Source: Bacillota bacterium (lineage in GTDB: Bacteria > Bacillota > Clostridia > Christensenellales > UMGS416). Taken from it: a stretch of 21,661 nt of DNA. The position numbers were made by a program, and so were the translations under genes. The DNA lies in assembly GCA_023428265.1 (NCBI GenBank), contig JAEYYW010000064.1:1-21661 (forward strand). Reading direction: 5' to 3'. The notes under the pieces are model-generated. The model made no database searches, was not told the DNA's origin, and saw only the letters and a program-made list of their open reading frames with translations. This document shows, one piece after another, positions 15,345 through 21,661 of the stretch (the first letter of the stretch is position 1; each line of letters begins with the position of its first letter).

Positions 15345-16319
15345 TCAGTTTGTGAACGGAAACAGCAGCTTCTGGTTCTCAGGCAGATACATGTTTTCAC
15401 TGTCGATGACCGTGGAGCCTGTATTGACGTTTTTCGGCACAGGCTTGCCATAAATGGCATCCACCGCGTGCTTTACACCCAGATACCCCATTTTGTAGGG
15501 ATTCTGGATGACGAGCGCCTGGATCACACCTGTTTCCAGGAAACGGATCTCTGTGGGTGTGCTGTCCAGGCCGATCACCTTGATCGCCCCGCCCTTGTTT
15601 GTTTCCTCCACGCAGCGGGCAACGCCCACGGTGCCATAAGCGTTCAGGCAGACGATCGCGTCGATGCCAGGGTGCTTCTCCATGATTTGCTGCGTCAGGA
15701 TCCGGGCATACGATTCATCGGAGTTGCAATACACCGTATCAAGCACCTTGATGCCGGGGTATCGCCCGAGCACCTCCATCAACCCCTGCTCCCGCTGGTC
15801 GCAGGTGGCCGCGCCACGGACAAACCCCATCACGGCCACCTCGCATTGGCTGCCCACCTTGAGCACCAGTGTGTCACCGAGCCGCCTGCCCGCGTCCACG
15901 TTATCGGTGCCGACAAATGCTTTTGTTTTTTCCGATTTCACGTCGGAGTCAATCATGATCACGGGGACTCCGGCTGCCGCAGCACGCTCCACGGGCTCTG
16001 CCAGCTTTGTGTAGTCGCTGGCAGCCAGCACAATGGCGTCGGCGCCGGCGTTGACAGCGTCATCCACCATCCGGATCTGCTCATCGATTTTCGTTTCATC
16101 GAGCGGCCCTTTGAAGTTGACGGTGACATTAAACTCCCGGCCGGCAGCCTCCGTGCCCATCTTCACAACCTTCCAGAAATCGGCATCGGTTTTCTTGACG
16201 ATGACGTCAATCACAATCCTTTTGCTTTGGACGGCGATCTGGTTCCCGGAGCATCCGCACGAAAACGCTATGCCCGCCGCCAGCAGCAGCGCCACGGCTG
16301 ATCTTTTCCTCATCGGCAT
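15345..16319 (-). CDS. Sugar-binding lipoprotein of a three-component sensor
   Basis: A 324-residue type 1 periplasmic-binding protein (RbsB/XylF family). A short N-terminal signal with FSCGC follows it, so Cys21 or Cys23 may be lipidated. The fold is seen from DADFWKVVKMGTEAA, GVPVIMIDSD, VGTDNVDAGRRLGD and the C-terminal QNPYKMGYLGVKHAV. The start is ATG 16319 with AAGGA 9 nt upstream. An in-frame GTG at 16337 overlaps the kinase stop but has no SD; ATG 16313 is also possible. The gene directly follows the sensor kinase and is separated from the importer by a terminator. It therefore probably presents bound sugar to the kinase rather than to the importer, as described for XylFII with LytS/YesN in Clostridium beijerinckii. 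This role is inferred from arrangement. Confidence 0.88.
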   Translation of the reverse strand: MPMRKRSAVALLLAAGIAFSCGCSGNQIAVQSKRIVIDVIVKKTDADFWKVVKMGTEAAGREFNVTVNFKGPLDETKIDEQIRMVDDAVNAGADAIVLAASDYTKLAEPVERAAAAGVPVIMIDSDVKSEKTKAFVGTDNVDAGRRLGDTLVLKVGSQCEVAVMGFVRGAATCDQREQGLMEVLGRYPGIKVLDTVYCNSDESYARILTQQIMEKHPGIDAIVCLNAYGTVGVARCVEETNKGGAIKVIGLDSTPTEIRFLETGVIQALVIQNPYKMGYLGVKHAVDAIYGKPVPKNVNTGSTVIDSENMYLPENQKLLFPFTN

Positions 16320-16333
16320 GGGCCCCCATCCTT

Positions 16334-18088
16334 TCACTGATCGGCAGGGATGCGGATCGTCACCGTCGTCCCCTTCTCCAGTTCGCTCTCAATCTGTACG
16401 CCGTAATCTTCCCCGAAATAAAGCTTGATCCGTTCGTTCACGTTTTTCAACCCGACTGAGCTCTGCTCGTGTTTCGGCTCACGCTTCAGGATCCCCTTGA
16501 GCGTTTCCGGCTTGATGCCGTAGCCATTGTCTGAAACCAGAAACAATGTCTCCCCCTCTGAGGCTGCGGCGGTGATGTGGATCTCCCCTTTTTCCTGCAG
16601 ATTGGCCACGCCGTGATATATTGCGTTTTCAATGATCGGCTGAAGGATGAGCTTCAGTGTCTTGCGCGGCAGCACCGCCGGATCCACTTCAAAGTGAAAC
16701 TCAAAATCCTTTTTATAGCGGATCTGCTGTATCGTCAGATAGCTTCGGGCGTGTTCCAGCTCATCAGCCACGGTGACGATTTCATTGCCCTTGCTGATGC
16801 TGATGCGGAAAAATTTCGCCAGCGCGTTCACCATCACCGTGACGCCTTCGTATTTCCGGTTCTCATTCATCCAAACGATGGAGTCCAGTGTGTTATACAA
16901 AAAGTGCGGGTTAATCTGTGCCTGCAGCGCTTTTAACTCGCTTTTTCGGAGTTCCTCCTGCTCGCGGATGTTTTGCTCCATCAGTTGCTTGATGCGGGCT
17001 ATCATCAGGTTGAACGTCCGGGAAAGGCGCTTGACCTCATCTTCCCCGCTCTCTTCCACGCTGATGTCAAAGTCGCCGCTTTCCACCTTCTTCATCTGGC
17101 TTTCCAGCCTTGTGATGGGCATCGTGATGCGCTGCGACACAAACAGCGATGCAATCACCTCAAACACCACCACGACCAGCACAATCACAACCAGCGAGTT
17201 GCCCAGATAGGAAAGGTTGCCCACCAGCTCATCGACATAGCTCACGCCGGCAATTTTCCAGTGCGTATACCCCATGTCCTTGATTGTCAGCACCCGCCGC
17301 TCACCCTGAAACAGCTCCACCGACGAGCCCTGTGAGCGGTTGAGGGTGTTTGGAATGTTTTCATCCTTGAGCCCCAGATAGATCAGCTGCTGCTGCGGGT
17401 GATAGATGATGTTTCCGGATTCGTCCACAATATAGATATAGCCCCGGTTGCCCAGGCTTACTTTCTTGCAAAGCTGCTCGATGGAGCTGAAGTTCATGTT
17501 TACGACCACGACATAGGTTTGAGCGCCCTTGTCTCCGGGCACGGACACACCTCTGCACAGCGAAACCACCCAGGGCCGCGCGCCCTCAAGCATACGGTCC
17601 ACATGGGGCGGCAGGTAGATATAGACTTCCGGCTTGCTGACAGCCTTTTGAAACCAGGTTTGATCCGTGACCCGGAAGGAAGCGTCATATCCGCCGGACG
17701 GGTGGCTGACGAACACCTGCCCCTGCCGGTCATACACAACCATTGAAACGATGTCGCTGCGGATGGCGGCGGTCGTCTCCAGGATATTGCCCAGGTCTTC
17801 CCTGCCATCGGGGACGCCCTGGCTGAGATTGCGGCTGACCAGCTCAGAAATCTGCAGCATGCCGGTCATATAGTTTTCCAGGTTCAGGCTCACCTGATCC
17901 AGCAGTTGTTGGGAGCTGGTGGCGGCGTTGCGCTCCACCGCCGCGGAAAACACACTATACAGCACCGCGCTCAGCAGGATCATTGACAGCACCGTGATGG
18001 CCGTAAATGACAAAATGATCACAGACCGGATGCTGCCGATCCTCAGCCTGCCGCCGCTGCGCGAGACACCGCTTTTTTTCCGTCTCAT
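16334..18088 (-). CDS. YesM-type membrane sensor histidine kinase
   Basis: A 584-residue sensor. The first membrane segment is near residues 23-45, followed by an extracytoplasmic Cache-like domain to about 285, a second membrane segment (SLVVIVLVVVVFEVIASLFV), a HAMP domain, and the His_kinase (LytS/YesM) domain with phospho-acceptor H395 in INPHFLYNTLDS. A C-terminal HATPase region follows, with IIENAIYHG, DNGYGI and SSVGLKNVNERI. The ATG at 18088 overlaps the response-regulator stop (ATGA); ATG 18094, two codons earlier, is an equal alternative and neither has a strong SD. It should phosphorylate the adjacent AraC-type regulator. The extracytoplasmic domain may contact the sugar-binding lipoprotein encoded next. 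Confidence 0.92.
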   Translation of the reverse strand: MRRKKSGVSRSGGRLRIGSIRSVIILSFTAITVLSMILLSAVLYSVFSAAVERNAATSSQQLLDQVSLNLENYMTGMLQISELVSRNLSQGVPDGREDLGNILETTAAIRSDIVSMVVYDRQGQVFVSHPSGGYDASFRVTDQTWFQKAVSKPEVYIYLPPHVDRMLEGARPWVVSLCRGVSVPGDKGAQTYVVVVNMNFSSIEQLCKKVSLGNRGYIYIVDESGNIIYHPQQQLIYLGLKDENIPNTLNRSQGSSVELFQGERRVLTIKDMGYTHWKIAGVSYVDELVGNLSYLGNSLVVIVLVVVVFEVIASLFVSQRITMPITRLESQMKKVESGDFDISVEESGEDEVKRLSRTFNLMIARIKQLMEQNIREQEELRKSELKALQAQINPHFLYNTLDSIVWMNENRKYEGVTVMVNALAKFFRISISKGNEIVTVADELEHARSYLTIQQIRYKKDFEFHFEVDPAVLPRKTLKLILQPIIENAIYHGVANLQEKGEIHITAAASEGETLFLVSDNGYGIKPETLKGILKREPKHEQSSVGLKNVNERIKLYFGEDYGVQIESELEKGTTVTIRIPADQ

Positions 18089-19713
18089 TTGCATGTTTCC
18101 ATTTTCAACTGGTTTCTGTATTCCCTGGGCGATACTCCATAGTGCTTTTTGAAAAAGTAGCTGAAATAGTTGATATCCGGGTAACCGATGCGCTCGGCGA
18201 TCTCCGCCGTTTTCAGGTCGGTGCCGGCAAGCAGCCCGGTGGCGGCTTCCAGCCGCACGCGCACCAGATATTTCAGGAAAGAGACGCCTGCTTCCTTCTT
18301 GAAAATCATGTTCAGATAGCTCGAGCTGATGTGCAGGTGGTCGGCCAGTTTCTGGGCGCTCAGGTCATTGTCGGCGTAATGGGACTGTATATACTCTTTT
18401 GCCTTGTGCAGGATTGTGCGGGAGGATGCCTGATGGATGCCGCGGATGCGGCGGTTGATGCCAAGGCACACGGCAGTGAACCACGCCCTGGCCTTGCCGG
18501 GGCTGTCAAGCCTGGAGACCTGCGCGACCAGATCCGAACCGGCTCCCATGGCTTCCGCCGGATCCAGGCAGTAGGCCCTGGCGACCCGCGACACCGCGGC
18601 CAGCAGCTCAAGGAAAAACAACTGCTGGTCTGCCGGAGCTGCGCGGCTCTCCACCAGCTCATGGAAAAGGCGGTCTATGCTTTCCTCCACATCCTTTGCC
18701 ATGCCAAACTTGAGACCTGTCGCCAGCTGGCGCTCCCTGCTCTCATCAAAAGAAAAGCAATCGGTGCCGCCGGGTTCAATGTCGCGGTGGCAAATCACGC
18801 GGTTGCCGCCCAGCACAACCCGGTATTCCAATGCGGACCGCGCGGCACGGAAGCATTCATGGATCCTCTCTTTTGCGGTTACGATGCCGCCCAGGCCAAT
18901 TGTCACGGTGATTTTGAGAAACTTCTCCACCGTCTGGCGGATCTCTTCCAGGATCCGGATCGCCATGGTTTCCGGTTCGGCGGTGCCTTCCTGCCCAAAC
19001 CCGAGCAGCACCGCCACGCAATCCTCATGCAGGAAAGCCTCGCCGGAACCGTGCTTCCCCAGCACTTCCCTGGCAGTTTCGAGCACGGCTATGGGCGCCA
19101 GCGGGCCGTTTTCCGCCGCCAACATGCTGCCATCCAGGCTGGAATCATCCACACGGACAGCCGCCACGGCAATCGCGCCGCAAGCAAGGTCAAGCCGGAT
19201 CTCCAGCATGTCGCCGGCCAGAAAGCCAAACCCCACCGCGCCGGACACAAGGGAAGAAAGAAATTTCTCCCTCAGGATCGGCATCGCATCCCGGTAGTTG
19301 CGGCGAAGCCTGTCAATGTCTTCCTTCTCGGCGGTCTCGGCTTCCAGCCGTGACCGGAGCTTACCCATCAGCTGATCAATATCGGAGGGCAGAACGGGCT
19401 TGAGCAGGTAATCGGCCACGCCGTAGCGGATGGCCTGCTGGGCAAACTTGAAGTCGTCAAAGCCGGTCAGGATCACCGTTTTCACGGTGGGAAACCGCTC
19501 CTGCAGCACACACGCCAGCTCCAGGCCGTCCATCAGCGGCATCGTGATGTCGGTGATGACGACGTCAGGCACGTCTTCCTCCACGAGTTCCAGCGCCTCC
19601 CTGCCGTTTTCGGCCTGTGCAGGCACCAGAAAGCCGGACATAGCCCAGTTGATCTTGTTCACAATGCCGGTGCGGACTTCTGCCTCGTCGTCAACAATGA
19701 TCGCCTTATACAT
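18085..19713 (-). CDS. YesN-type response regulator, AraC family
   Basis: A 542-residue protein. The N-terminal receiver domain (about 1-120) has acidic D8/D9 and phospho-acceptor D55 in VVITDITMP, and K105 lies in LLKPVLPSD. A long middle region (about 130-420) has no motif I recognise but is typical in length for YesN proteins. The C-terminal AraC double helix-turn-helix (about 435-540) includes LADHLHISSSYLNMIFKKE and IAERIGYPDINYFSYFFKK. The start is ATG 19713 with AGAGG 6 nt upstream; an in-frame TTG at 19719 is less likely. It is the first gene of the sensor operon. The tandem 21-bp repeats before the importer operon are a plausible target, so it probably activates sugar uptake when the sensor is occupied. 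Confidence 0.94.
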   Translation of the reverse strand: MYKAIIVDDEAEVRTGIVNKINWAMSGFLVPAQAENGREALELVEEDVPDVVITDITMPLMDGLELACVLQERFPTVKTVILTGFDDFKFAQQAIRYGVADYLLKPVLPSDIDQLMGKLRSRLEAETAEKEDIDRLRRNYRDAMPILREKFLSSLVSGAVGFGFLAGDMLEIRLDLACGAIAVAAVRVDDSSLDGSMLAAENGPLAPIAVLETAREVLGKHGSGEAFLHEDCVAVLLGFGQEGTAEPETMAIRILEEIRQTVEKFLKITVTIGLGGIVTAKERIHECFRAARSALEYRVVLGGNRVICHRDIEPGGTDCFSFDESRERQLATGLKFGMAKDVEESIDRLFHELVESRAAPADQQLFFLELLAAVSRVARAYCLDPAEAMGAGSDLVAQVSRLDSPGKARAWFTAVCLGINRRIRGIHQASSRTILHKAKEYIQSHYADNDLSAQKLADHLHISSSYLNMIFKKEAGVSFLKYLVRVRLEAATGLLAGTDLKTAEIAERIGYPDINYFSYFFKKHYGVSPREYRNQLKMETCK

Positions 19714-19742
19714 GGGCAACCTCTCATTGGAGTGGTGAATGT

Positions 19743-19751
19743 ATTATATCA
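19743..19751 (-). promoter_or_regulatory. Extended -10 promoter of the sensor operon
   Basis: The minus strand reads TGATATAAT: a perfect TATAAT (19748-19743) with a TGn extension. No good -35 sits 17 bp upstream. The predicted start is near 19735, with an about 20-nt leader. Confidence 0.6.
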
Positions 19752-19814
19752 CCAAATCCATATTTGAGGATATACAAGCAAAATCGGAGGCGACCGGCTC
19801 GTATGTCAACCGTC

Positions 19815-19846
19815 TCCCTGCCTGAGTGCAAGGCAGTATATGGGAG
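19815..19846. repeat. Imperfect stem-loop in the yesN-lhr intergenic region
   Basis: CTCCC and TGCCT pair with AGGCA and GGGAG, with a 6-nt bulge on one side. No U-tract of note follows in either direction. The divergent gap 19714-19956 otherwise holds only promoter-like sequence and no gene. Confidence 0.3.
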
Positions 19847-19889
19847 CGAAAAAGGTGCGGGGAGCAATCATTTGATACGGGAAAGCGAA

Positions 19890-19903
19890 TGCACATTCGT
19901 GCA
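19890..19903. repeat. Palindrome at the helicase promoter
   Basis: TGCAC, ATTC, GTGCA: perfect 5-bp arms in the -35 region of the helicase promoter. It is a candidate repressor site. Confidence 0.3.
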
Positions 19904-19908
19904 ATAGG

Positions 19909-19917
19909 TGGTAGAAT
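19909..19917 (+). promoter_or_regulatory. Candidate extended -10 promoter of the helicase gene
   Basis: TGGTAGAAT: a TGn extension next to TAGAAT (19912-19917), with no clear -35. It would give an about 35-nt leader to ATG 19957. Confidence 0.4.
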
Positions 19918-19956
19918 ATAGAAGTTGCATTGCGATTAACAGCTTGGGGTGCATCT

Positions 19957-21661
19957 ATGAACACACTGGAATTGTTTCATCCCCTCACCGCCCGGTGGTT
20001 CGCCGGCTCCCTTGGCGCGCCCACGGCGGTGCAGGATGCCGCATGGCCGGAAATTGCGGCAGGCCGCCACACGCTGGTCTCCGCCCCCACCGGCACGGGC
20101 AAGACGCTTTCGGCCTTTCTGGTGTTCATCGACAGGCTGCTGGATGAGGCGCGGCGCGGCACGCTGCCGCAAGAGCTCCAGTTGATCTACATCTCCCCGC
20201 TGAAATCACTTGCCGGAGACATCCGAGAAAACCTGCGCCGGCCGCTGGAGGGCATCTGGCGGGAAGAACACGGCAGCTCCTATGCCACTGAAAAGCCCGG
20301 CGGCCTTGATATCATGATCCGCACCGGCGACACACCGCAGAACGAGCGCCGGCGCATGATCAAAACGCCGCCGCACATATTGATCACCACGCCCGAATCG
20401 CTGTATCTGATGCTCACAGCAAAATCCAGCCAAGGTGTGCTCCGCACCGCGAGATGGATCATCATTGACGAGCTGCACGCGCTGATCGACACCAAGCGCG
20501 GCGCCCATTTAATGCTTTCCATCGCCCGGCTGGACAGGCTGTGCGGCAAACCGCTGCAGCGCGTGGGCCTCTCCGCCACGCTGGAACCGCTGAAACTTGC
20601 CGCCGAATACCTGGCGCCGGGCGAAGTGGCCATCGCGGCACCGAAAATGCGCAAAAACGTGGAGCTCCGGGTGACAAGCCCCCTCACCGGCGTGCGGCAA
20701 GTGAAGAAAGACCCGGTTTGGCAAGAGGTCGCCCGGTCGGTTTTTGAACATTGCGAGGGCACCCGCAGCGTGATCGCCTTCGTGGAAGGCCGGGCTTATG
20801 CCGAAAAGCTGGCCTATTATGTCAACCAGCTGGCCGGCGACGGCTTTGCCCGCACGCACCACGGCAGCCTCTCCAAAGAGCAGCGGCACGAGGTGGAGCA
20901 GGCGCTGCGCGGCGGCAGCCTGCGGCTCTTATGCGCCACATCATCGATGGAGCTGGGCATCGATGTGGGCGACGTGGACCAGGTCTTCCAGATCGGTACG
21001 CCACGGTCCATTTCCAGCACGATGCAGCGGTTGGGCCGGGCCGGCCACAACCCGAACCGCACCAGCGTGATGCACATTTTTCCACGGGCTGCCGCAGAGA
21101 GCCTCTACAGCGGCCTGGCAGCGGAAGTTGTGCGGCAGGGCGGTGTGGAGCATGCGCACCCCCCTCGCCTGTGCCTGGACGTGTTGGCGCAGCATCTGGT
21201 CTCCATGGCCGCTGACGGCGGCTACACCGTGGACGACGTGATGGCCCTCCTGCCCGGGGCCTACCCCTTTCGCGAAGTGACTGCCGACGACGTGCGGGCG
21301 GTGCTCCGCATGCTGGCCGGCGACGGGGAGCATGAGCGAGACATCCCCACGCGGCCCAGGCTGCTGTATGACCGCATCCACGACCGGGTGGATGGAGACC
21401 CCTACAGCCGCATGCTGGCCGTTTCTGCCGGCGGCACAATTCCGGACAGGGGGCTCTACGCTGTGCGGACGGCGGAAGGTGTGCGGCTCGGCGAACTGGA
21501 CGAAGAGTTTGTGTTTGAAGCCCGCAAGGGCGATAAATTTCTGCTGGGCACCTTCGGCTGGCAGATCTCCGACATCAAGAAGGACACCGTGGTCGTGGTG
21601 CCGGCCACCACAAGCGGCGCCAGGCCGCCCTTCTGGAAGGGTGACATCAAGGGCCGGCAGA
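19957..21661 (+). CDS. lhr: Lhr-type ATP-dependent DNA helicase, 3'-truncated by window edge
   Basis: The frame is open from ATG 19957 to the end of the window (568 codons, no stop). It starts with FHPLTARWFAG, as in Lhr proteins. Superfamily 2 helicase motifs are Walker A APTGTGKT (43-50), motif II D171-E-L-H, motif III S206-A-T208, and motif VI QRLGRAGH from residue 357. The Lhr-core winged-helix/beta-barrel then begins, including SAGGTIPDRGLYAV, LGELDEEFVFEAR and RPPFWKGD. Lhr proteins are 3'-5' DNA translocases linked to DNA repair and are often 800-1500 residues, so a substantial part is missing. The start is preceded by a modest GGGGTG. The gene is divergent from the sugar sensor operon and functionally unrelated to it. 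Confidence 0.93.
   Translation, partial: MNTLELFHPLTARWFAGSLGAPTAVQDAAWPEIAAGRHTLVSAPTGTGKTLSAFLVFIDRLLDEARRGTLPQELQLIYISPLKSLAGDIRENLRRPLEGIWREEHGSSYATEKPGGLDIMIRTGDTPQNERRRMIKTPPHILITTPESLYLMLTAKSSQGVLRTARWIIIDELHALIDTKRGAHLMLSIARLDRLCGKPLQRVGLSATLEPLKLAAEYLAPGEVAIAAPKMRKNVELRVTSPLTGVRQVKKDPVWQEVARSVFEHCEGTRSVIAFVEGRAYAEKLAYYVNQLAGDGFARTHHGSLSKEQRHEVEQALRGGSLRLLCATSSMELGIDVGDVDQVFQIGTPRSISSTMQRLGRAGHNPNRTSVMHIFPRAAAESLYSGLAAEVVRQGGVEHAHPPRLCLDVLAQHLVSMAADGGYTVDDVMALLPGAYPFREVTADDVRAVLRMLAGDGEHERDIPTRPRLLYDRIHDRVDGDPYSRMLAVSAGGTIPDRGLYAVRTAEGVRLGELDEEFVFEARKGDKFLLGTFGWQISDIKKDTVVVVPATTSGARPPFWKGDIKGRQ

Noticed and set aside
18142..19353. 403-codon open frame on the plus strand
   Set aside because: Antisense shadow of the response-regulator gene with no recognisable domain or ribosome binding site.
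19804..19809. Perfect TTGACA on the minus strand upstream of yesN
   Set aside because: No -10-like hexamer at 16-18 bp; the TATAAT used by yesN is about 55 bp further on.

Overview
The window looks like a chromosomal segment of a Gram-positive anaerobe of the Bacillota, probably class Clostridia. The reasons are strong AGGAGG-type ribosome binding sites, ATGA start/stop overlaps inside operons, lipoprotein solute-binding proteins, a YesM/YesN-type two-component pair next to a sugar ABC importer, and moderately high GC content. No rRNA, tRNA, CRISPR array, IS element or phage gene was seen. A genus cannot be named from sequence alone.

Region 1 (1-4545, + strand) is a compact three-gene operon: a bacterial dynamin-like GTPase (5' end outside the window), an M48-family zinc metallopeptidase, and a second dynamin-like GTPase. 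Gaps are 11 nt and then a 4-nt overlap, and the operon ends in an excellent intrinsic terminator. Paired bacterial dynamins are known. A peptidase encoded between them is the most unusual arrangement in the window and recalls, by analogy only, the mitochondrial OMA1 (M48)/OPA1 (dynamin) pair.

Region 2 (4529-10544) is a glycan-utilisation cluster. A GH2 beta-galactosidase-like enzyme and a GH29 alpha-L-fucosidase form a minus-strand operon behind a near-consensus promoter and a terminator-like leader hairpin. Divergent to them is a parallel beta-helix protein resembling GH120 beta-xylosidases. All three lack signal peptides, so they appear cytoplasmic. A LacI-type operator-like palindrome lies in the divergent promoter region.

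Region 3 (10545-11378) is an AT-rich islet with one GNAT acetyltransferase gene that has its own promoter. It is flanked by terminators and looks transferred.

Region 4 (11372-19735, all minus strand) is a sugar sensing and uptake locus. A YesN-type AraC response regulator, a YesM-type sensor kinase and a sugar-binding lipoprotein form one operon, plausibly a three-component sensor like XylFII-LytS-YesN of Clostridium beijerinckii. After a terminator comes a CUT2 (Rbs/Mgl/Xyl-type) importer: ATPase, permease, binding lipoprotein. Its promoter carries tandem 18-bp repeats spaced exactly 21 bp and overlapping the -35 position, as expected for activation by an AraC-type regulator. A third, weaker copy lies downstream.

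Region 5 (about 19860-21661, + strand) is the 5' part of a large Lhr-type DNA helicase gene running off the window edge.
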